64,000 nucleotides of DNA, from the NCBI GenBank assembly GCA_016648135.1, contig JADDOH010004258.1:124001-188000 (forward strand), read 5' to 3'. The position numbers were made by a program, and so were the translations under genes. Positions 56,431-64,000 of this stretch are shown in pieces. The stretch is from Agrypnia vestita. Its lineage: Eukaryota > Arthropoda > Insecta > Trichoptera > Phryganeidae. How positions within the stretch are numbered: position 1 is the first letter of the stretch; each line of letters opens with the position of its first letter. Under the pieces are notes generated by a model. That model searched no databases. It saw nothing but the letters and a program-made list of their open reading frames with translations, and was not told the origin of the DNA.

Positions 56431-58230
56431 TACAATTGTCAATGATGCTATCATGTGCCTCCGAAGAAATGACAATTGTTGCGAGTGGTTTATTTGAAAA
56501 TTTTTATGTTTTTTTCTGATTTAACCACAAGTGAATTTATATCGTAAAATAATAGAGAAACGATAAAAAAGTAAGGGCGGCACTATAAAATTTGCGTGGG
56601 CCTCTGTCCACTAATAGATGCTAATAGTTGAAGAATAAGATACTTCTAGATCCAGCGGCTCGAGTTCTCAAAAGTCTTCATAGCTTGGAATGTAATGTCT
56701 TGAAGAGAATTTTCAAACAATATGATTCAGCCTATATTATCATGTAAAAATATTTCTTGATACTAATGAAACCAATTCCGAAAGACAATAGGTTTTGATG
56801 AAAATGCATGTCTAATCTTGAATGAAAGGTACAGCTAGTTCGTTAAGCTGCCTTAATGGAATATGCAAATATGGTATCTCTTAGTACCTGTAATTTTGTT
56901 CTGAACTTATTATGAAATCAGAACGGATGAGAACTCATTTAGTGCCGTCATTTTATTTTATTTTTATTTAATATAGCACAAAAAAAAACAGGCAAGAAGT
57001 GCCCACAAATTTGATGTGTGATGGTGTATCAATAATTATTGTTCAATTAATGTATATTATAGATGTCTCACAGAGACGAAACTGTAGTTTTTTATGGGAA
57101 AGTAGGTATAGAAGTCTTTTGGGTGTACATAGGACTTATGACCTATCTTATGGTTGGCTTAAGTGATCACTTTACACAATGTAACATTCGTCATTTCCAC
57201 CCATGATAGAATATACCATGCTTACTAATTTTTGGAAGTTGTATATATTTGAATTACATTCCACACTTTATATATGCATTGTAACAACCTTTCCATGCGG
57301 CCTGTACAAAGTCATTTTCATTCCCCTAAATCCCCACAGATGTTGTTAATGTCACTAAATGAGAAAATCTACAATTGATTTTACGGAATTTTTGAAAGCA
57401 ATATACTTTTTATTAATAATTATTGTCGTGTAGTATTTATTTGAATTATCAATATATTTTAGTCAACATACTTGCACTGTCTGCGAATGCAATATAAAAG
57501 CCATTTAAGACTCTGCAATAAGACTAGTGTGAACAAAGGTATAAAATCACACAAGGAGGTTGTTTTATTTGTTATATCAATATTTCATTATTCAATTTAG
57601 TGCTTTCACACAAACGATTATATGCAGAGAACATCATAGTCTAAGCTTAATTCGAGGGGCACAGTTTACACCCGCGCTGTGCAAGCGGGTATCTTGCAAA
57701 GCCAGCATGGAGATAGCTTTTAGAGTAAAAAACTGTCAAACAGGCGATGCATGAGAAGGACCGATATGTCAGCGTAAGCTTATAAAACGATCCTGGGAAA
57801 GTGGTGGGTACCCAATCACTGTTGTATCAATATTCATATTGTTGGTTGAAATATTACAATTAATTTTTTTGAATTTCAGTTTACAGTCTAAAAATATGTC
57901 TATTTGTTTTGCGAATGAATAGTATTGTATGTTCCAATAAATCGCGGTATTGGAGAGAAGTATCCCATATTCGTATTGAAAAAATTTAAATGAAATATAT
58001 TGTGTATCATATATTGTGGGAACTGCTATTTGAATCTCGCTAAGAAAATTTTGCAAGTCAAGGTACTCATTTATATAGCACACTTTTATATAGTATCATT
58101 AAGTCAGCGATTATTCTTCTATTAGATAAGGTTGGTAAATTAAAGAGGTTTGTCTCGGTATGATTCAAATTGATTGCTGTTTCTTTCTCTATAAACTAAT
58201 ATTCCAGTAATTTTTCTTTGTATGGATTCT
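56431..58230. other. Non-coding stretch
   Basis: It contains the inverted relative of the 36290 repeat (57055-57190) and a GC-richer patch at 57640-57740. The frame at 57769-58083 (minus) has no recognisable domain. Nothing else is identified. Confidence 0.4.
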
Positions 58231-58238
58231 ATGATTGC

Positions 58239-58772
58239 TATACATGGTGTCTCATACATAGTAGAAAAAACTTCGAGGAAATCTTCTTCATGCGATTTTG
58301 AATCGAAAATATTCTTAACACTTAGGGTGAAATGTAGACAGCTACGAAGATAAGCGACATCAAAGTTTGCATTTTTTTTCAATATTTTAAACTAATTTTC
58401 AGTAAAACTTTGGACTTTCACTACAGTAACTTATATAGTAAAGAATTATCCATACAAGTCAAATAAAACTATCAAAACTTTGCAGAAATATAAAAAATAT
58501 TTTTTTGTAAGGTTTTTGTCATTTTATTTAACTTATATTTAATAGAATGAATGAATTTTTAATATTCCATATAAGTTACTGTAGTAATACTCTAAAGTTT
58601 TACAGAAAATAAGCTAGAAGTATTTTAAAAATAAATGCAAACTTTGATGTCGTTTATCTTCGTATCGATCGGTCGACATTTCACCCAAAGTGTTAAGAAT
58701 ATTTTAGATTCAAAATTGCAAAAAGAAGACTCCCCAGAAGTCTTTTTCACTAGTTATGAGACATTCTGTATA
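58239..58772. repeat. Large hairpin (foldback) with arms of about 250 bp
   Basis: Left: TACATGGTGTCTCATACATA, CTTCGAGGAAATCTTCTTC, TTCTTAACACTTAGGGTGAAA, AAAGTTTGCATTTTTTTTCA. Right, inverted: GCAAACTTTGATGTCG, TTTCACCCAAAGTGTTAAGA, GAAGACTCC, TTATGAGACATTCTGTATA. The centre is near 58510. It shares its core with the CCCTGTATA family but has different arm ends; 14895-15180 is a half copy. Confidence 0.85.
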
Positions 58773-58915
58773 TTTGTACTTGTTTGGTGTCAAAATTTAT
58801 TATGCAAATCAAAATAATCTCGATATTAGAAATACACTGAGGACTTTCTTCATATTTTCTTCTTCTTTAGCGGCCTCAAGAGATTCGCAAGATCACGATC
58901 GCAGTCACAACAGAG

Positions 58916-59870
58916 TAGTGATGGGTCCGCTTAGTACTACTGTGTAGTACTACATTGTAGTGAAGCGCACACTTCACATGTTTCTAAGTGTACTGCTCAC
59001 TACAAACTAAAAACTTAAAATTTCACACTTCAAATTGCACACATCAAATCACACACTTTAAATTGCATACCACAAATTTTATACTTCAAAGCAGGGATGT
59101 TATGGAGCTCCGTAACCGTAACCGGAACTATCGGATATCCGAAATAAAAATATATCCGTAACCGTAACCGAAACCGATATAAAAGTTTCGGATAGTTTCG
59201 GATAAAGGCGGAGTCTAAATCTAAATGAGTATTAAAGCGACAATTAAGGTTAAAGTTTATTAATAAACATTTTGTAATGGTTTAATTACTTACAAAATTC
59301 ATTAAGAACTGTTTTTGTTATCATATAGGTACTTAGATTTTAGTAAAAGTGTACCAAGATTATATTACAATTTTAGATTTCACTCTTTATCTTTAATACT
59401 CAAGCAATGCTTATGAAGAAGATTTATTATAAATTACTGTATTTTTGCAAATTGTAATAATTCCTATAAAAATACTGAATAATATTAAAAGAAGTTACTA
59501 ATATTATTTTTGTTTATTATAATTTTGTTTTTGTATTTTTAGTTACATACCTTCATAGGTACCTACATAGCACTTAAAGTGGCTGTAATAATAGTTATTT
59601 ATTTGACTGATTGTAAAAACAAATAATAATATAGACTAGAAATAAATGTCAAATCATGCTAGTTGTATTTTAGAAATTATCCGAAACTTTACTTAACTTT
59701 ATTTAATATCCCTAACCGTATCCGAAACCGGTATAATATTATTCCGATATCCGTATCCGTATCCAGATCCGAAATTTCATATCCATAACATCCCTGCTTC
59801 AAAGTAAACACTTCCAATTGTACACTTTAAAATATGTAAGTAATACTTCAAAATACACACACTTCAATTT
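58916..59870. repeat. Outer element or degenerate minisatellite around the hAT insertion
   Basis: It starts AGTGATGGGTCCGC, TTAGTACTACTGTGTAGTAC (another hAT-like end), then imperfect units around CACACTTCAAATTGCACAC. They resume after the insertion (AACACTTCCAATTGTACAC, AATACACACACTTC). No opposite end was found. Confidence 0.45.
59092..59796. mobile_element. hAT-type non-autonomous element with perfect 8-bp duplication
   Basis: It begins CAGGGATGTTATGGA and ends TCCATAACATCCCTG. CTTCAAAG stands at 59084-59091 and again at 59797-59804, an exact 8-bp target duplication, the hAT hallmark. Subterminal regions are full of CCGTAACCGTAACCG / CGGATATCCG repeats (transposase-binding-like). About 705 bp, no transposase. 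It inserted into a stretch with many imperfect CACACTTCAAATTG-like repeats (58970-59090, 59800-59870). Confidence 0.92.
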
Positions 59871-60473
59871 TGTGAAAAATTTTGGCTGATTTGTATGTAA
59901 GTTGATGTAACTAAAACGACATTTTGAAAACACACCCCCCGTCAGATTTTATTTTTTAGGAAGTTATTGTGTGAAATGTCGACAGTTTGTAGCTAAATGA
60001 GGAAAAGTTTGGAAACTGAAACAATCCCCTCTCCCTTCCAATGGTTTTGAAATTTTTTGGATAGAATGTTGAAATCTCATCGCAGAAAATTTTGGTACAG
60101 AATGATGAAATCTTCAGAAATTGAAACAAACCCAAACAAATTAATATATATGTTAAGTAAGACTGTTTTTAACTAAAGCGCAAATGTATGAGTGATTATA
60201 ATTATGTTTGATTTATAATATATTTTTTTATGTCACATAAACAAAATGGTATTTTTGTTTTTTGGTTGTATTTGGTTACTTTTCTCTATTAAACAGTACA
60301 AGGACCATCTTACAAGTTTCCAGAGAAATAACAAGTTACAAGAATTGCTGCACAATAGAAAACATCAAAGAATAAAGGTAAAAGAAGGATCAGGAGTAGG
60401 GAGTAAAAGACTTATAAAAAGTAGAAAAGAGAATAAAAAATATACGTATAATATATTAGTTTAAGTATCTACT

Positions 60474-61382
60474 CAGGAGGCTCGTGTAGTGGGACCATTG
60501 AAGCACAGTATACCCAGAACAGTAGTTTATCTCCGGCCTGTCGGCGAGTTATTAGCCTACTCTTGCGTTGACGCTAGGGTTGTCACTTTATTTTTACTCC
60601 CTTTCTTTTAACTCGTAGCGTCTGAGATTCCGACGCATAAGGTAGACACTAAACCCAAATAAACTTCAATTTCTTTTAATTGTTCAAAAATTTATGTGCC
60701 GATTTTAATGTTTGTGTGGTCCTTTTCGAACTCTTTGCGAAAGACCTGCTCCATCCTCTCTATATTGGCAACAAAGTCATGAGTAAATTTCGATCTGTCG
60801 CATAATTTCTGTAATTAGTATACCTAGCTTCTGCACTCAAATTGCAAGAACGCTGATTAACATCAAGGTAGACTTTTAAAAACTCACAGTCTTTGTGATA
60901 ATCAACACACCTTTTTAGTAAAGCACCACAAACATAAAAATGTCATTTTTTTCAAGAAGCGCATTTTTTTTCTAAAGCGGCGCGGCGGCTGCCAGCGCGA
61001 ATGGCACCGAAGGCACGGCCCTCACTGCCGCCGCCTTGTACCCCCATATTCTATGTCAATGTGTGCGTCACAGTGCGTGCGTACACGGCGCCGAGCACGC
61101 ACGCACACATTCTAATGGGTAGCGGCCAGTTTGTATGAAGACGTATTACTGTTCTTAGTATACTGTGATTGAAGCATGACTTTTTTATTAATGAATATTT
61201 TGGAAAAAATATATATCAAATATTTATGCTACAAAATTTTATGATTATATATCAAAATATGAATGCTATGATAAAAATTGTGATAGAAATATTAAGAAAT
61301 ATATATGTTGTGTTCCAATTTTTTTTTTCAAATCATTGGTTACGAAAATGTCATGCTGCGATGGTCCCACTGCACGCCCCTG
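60474..61382. mobile_element. DNA transposon remnant with hAT-like ends
   Basis: CAGGAGGCTCGTGTAGTGGG and ACCATTG at the left pair with CAATGGT/CGATGGTCCCACTGCACG and CCCCTG at 61382 (inverted). A fragment of the ACTCCCTTT repeat (60596-60645) lies inside, as does a GC-rich block (60975-61120). No 8-bp duplication is visible. Confidence 0.5.
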
Positions 61383-61827
61383 CTATTCAGTGATTTAATG
61401 CCGTCTCCAGTCTCCAGAGAAATTTTTTACCTACTATACAGTACTCGTAGGGAACGATAGTTAGACTATTTAAAGGCCTCATCTTGAAAATACCATAAAA
61501 AAAGTACTCAGTGACTTACTCATTAAAACCTGGAAAGTAAAATTGAATTCTCAGTGAAATAGTAAACGAATCGGTTACGAGTTGTAATTTTTATAGCTTT
61601 CGTGATAAAAGTATTAATTATGTTAGTGCGGTATATTAACGTTTAACCTCGAATGAAGTGGCGTAACTATTATATAACGCAGAGCATGGGGCCCACAATA
61701 GATGGGGGCTTCAAAGGTCTGCGCCTTATTATACATTAGTTAGCGAGGATTTGCACATGATAATGCTGGACTGATAATTTTTATAATCCACCACATCATC
61801 AAATGACATTGAAAAATTTAATACTAT

Positions 61828-62303
61828 TGCCACGTGTCGTGGCTGCGGGAGGAATGAATGAAAACGCTGTACATTAATTAGTGATTTATTAATCAATGAT
61901 TAATTAACTATTCAATGTACAAAGTCACTTAACGCTATTCTTTAAAATATAATTTTTTCATTGTCACTGGGTACGACGTATTTAACATTCACTAGAACAT
62001 TGCATCCAATTCTCACTCGCAGTATTTATTGCTTTTTCTTTCGCCACTTAGGTAAATACTTCAGTTAATTCACTCGATATCGTCGCTTCAATTATCGCAC
62101 TTGGCCACCCTGACCTCGCGGCTCGCAGCCAACTTCGCACTGTTTTTGCCTGTTAAGCCAACACCTCAAACGCGAGTATCTATGCGCCACGGCCGGTGTC
62201 ATATTTATAATCTTGAATGCTAATTTTTCGTACTTTCTGGGTTATTCTTGTGTTTAGGAAAGTGTGAAAATTGCGGGAAATTAAATAATAGATTACATAC
62301 TTC
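61828..62303 (-). mobile_element. LTR, second relative of the 12808 LTR
   Basis: In reverse complement: GTGCGAAGTTGGCTGCGAGC, CGCGAGGTCAGGGTGGCC, GTGCGATAATTGAAGCGAC, TCTAGTGAATGTTAAATACG and the end TCCTCCCGCAGCCACGACAC, GTGGCA. All are collinear with the 12808 LTR. TATAAATATGACACCGG marks a TATA box. The 5' side beyond about 62303 is uncertain. Confidence 0.75.
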
Positions 62304-63586
62304 TTTTTTCCTCTAACCCTTGGTTCTTATCCTCTTGATAGAGCAGTTGTAGTTGCTATTACAATGATGACCATGTCTAAAACTATACGGTGTCCAAAAC
62401 TATCCGATCTGCTGCATTTCTGACGGCTTCCTGAAGTGAGCCATTGCATGCAGAATTCACTAGATCCATTAATATGGTTGGCTCCCGTGGGATTGGATTT
62501 CTTCGATTCTGTCACATCTGAGCCTCACGTCTTGTGGCGTGTTCAAAGAATTTCAGTTGCGCAATTGTATTGCGCAAGATAAATATTGCTCCGATTTCGT
62601 TTCTTGTAAAATTGAGCTGTTTGGAAGCTGAATAATGAGCAATTATTTTATTTTCTTTAATTTTAATTTTTCTATAATAATTGCACGACAGATCGACGTG
62701 ACAATTTACGAGATAAGCATCTTATATGGAAGTGATCTTCTATTTGATGCTTTTAATGCTGTCATTAAATTCATCTACATGATCGCCCATTTCGGGCATG
62801 GAATAAATAATGCGTGACTCGATTATATAATTTTCATAGACTTAGAGTGCGATACATTGGTCGACCGGTTCATTATCTACAAATAGTATATTTTGAGATA
62901 ATGCGGAAAACCAATATTCAAATGGTGACCATAAATAAAATATTATTTATATCGGCCTGAGTTGTACATATTATGTCAACAGGTGTCTAAATATTTAATA
63001 CTGATAAAAATACTTACGATTTATATATTTTTTTCCGATATGAGTTGTTAAAAATTTTAGATTGAAGATTTAAAAAAATATATTTAGGTATCTATCATAC
63101 TTATGACGTTTTTCTGTTCCATATACAACTTCATACTTTCATGAGACTGTCAAAATTTGAATAAAATCCATCAAAATTAAATAATGTGTATCATATGCGT
63201 AAAATATTAAGTAAAATTAAATAATATTTAAAAAAATTGGTTTAAATCTGACATCTTTGATTTAGTGCTATAAAATAACATCAGGAGGCGTAATAGTCTG
63301 TCCCACAAGTAGGACATTTGAAAATATCTTACTAGTGACCCAGACAGCATCAAGATTTTGTTTAATTCTTTACAAGTTTATCTTCAATATAATTAGTTTG
63401 GTTGCATTTATAAGTTATCTGAGTACTGAATCAGATAGAGGGTATACTTTACAAAAAACTGCATATTCAACTCAAATTTAGATTTTTCAGAGATTTTTGA
63501 ATAATAACTGGACGATTGATATATGTATAGTATTACACATAATACGCAGAAGGAAGTACAAATTGCACCGGACACAATCCCTTTTT
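62304..63586. other. Non-coding stretch
   Basis: A minus frame near 62480-62380 reads SLQEAVRNAADRIVLDTV, which recalls a LINE tail but is too short to call. The rest (62520-63580) shows no gene or repeat that I recognise. Confidence 0.35.
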
Positions 63587-63790
63587 ACTCCCTTTATATT
63601 AACTCGTGGCGTCTGCTTGCTTGCCGTCAACAAAAACTTTGGATCGATTTTTGACCCTTTTCCCGTGATCCAATCGAGCTGAAACTTGTCAAGCAGACAC
63701 GTGGCGACGATCAAGAAGATCTATCAAATTTTCGTTAAAAAAAATTAATAATTGTAATATAATTTCGGATTTTTAGAAATTTTATTGCTT
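63587..63790 (-). repeat. ACTCCCTTT-family repeat, copy G
   Basis: It starts ACTCCCTTTATATTAACTCG, then TGGCGTCTGCTTGCTTGCCG, the core CCGTGATCCAATCGAGCTG and GATCTATCAAATTTTCG. The left end of the family is missing. Confidence 0.85.
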
Positions 63791-64000
63791 TTTTCAAATT
63801 GAAACATTATAAAAGTTTGATTAGCAACGGCGCGGCGGCCCGATAACGTCGCGGAATATTTTCTAAATTTAAATTACTTCGTCGGTATAATAGGTACATC
63901 ACTACGAATTTCGAAAATTTACAAAACAATTGTTTCACAGATGACAGCAAAATTGTTTTTTTTGGGAAAAATAAACTAATAATTTATTTCTTTAATATTT

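Noticed and set aside
60246..60464. 72-codon frame starting MVFLFFGCIW
   Set aside because: It ends in Lys/Arg/Asn-rich AT sequence and has no homologue that I recognise.
1..64000. CRISPR arrays, operons, bacterial promoters or ribosome binding sites
   Set aside because: The window has split genes, introns and animal transposons. The direct repeats seen are tandem minisatellites without CRISPR spacing.

Overview
This is eukaryotic, AT-rich DNA with almost no protein-coding density, very many transposon remnants and large introns. The repeat spectrum (cecropia-like mariner, Penelope-like, RTE-, CR1/L2- and Jockey-type LINEs, tRNA-derived SINEs, hAT and PIF/Harbinger DNA elements) and frequent TAGGTA/TACCTA-type words suggest an insect, most likely a moth or butterfly. 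The organism call is inference, not proof.

Only one conserved host gene is recognised. It is the 5' half of an arthropod Sans gene (USH1G/ANKS4B family; ankyrin + SAM scaffold) on the minus strand. Three exons join in frame: a 23-nt coding micro-exon with the ATG (20052-20074), a 144-nt exon (6709-6852) and a 222-nt exon (540-761). Together they give about 129 residues that align along their length with the start of vertebrate SANS. The introns are about 13.2 kb and 5.9 kb and hold most of the mobile elements in the left third of the window. The remaining exons, including the SAM domain, should lie beyond position 1. The promoter and 5'UTR should lie just right of 20075.

From 20.5 kb to 64 kb I find no second convincing host gene. 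This part is an archaeology of insertions. Two full-length (1286-bp), broken mariner copies lie at 29453-30738 and 55045-56330. The first sits inside a dispersed repeat that itself sits inside a long foldback element, a three-level nest. A LINE with a long intact reverse-transcriptase frame (52353-about 53690) has split a PIF/Harbinger-like element that still carries a MADF-like exon with a splice donor. A solo LTR with target-site duplication lies at 12808-13321, with two relatives at 51.0-51.6 kb and 61.8-62.3 kb. A hAT-type element with a perfect 8-bp duplication lies at 59092-59796.

The most unusual signal is a set of hammerhead-ribozyme-like motifs, some inside inverted-repeat (hairpin) elements and one downstream of a decayed Penelope GIY-YIG endonuclease frame. 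Long foldback elements and near-perfect hairpins are also abundant. If transcribed within Sans introns or nearby RNAs, they could give double-stranded RNA. Several GC-rich, exon-like or enhancer-like islands remain unexplained.
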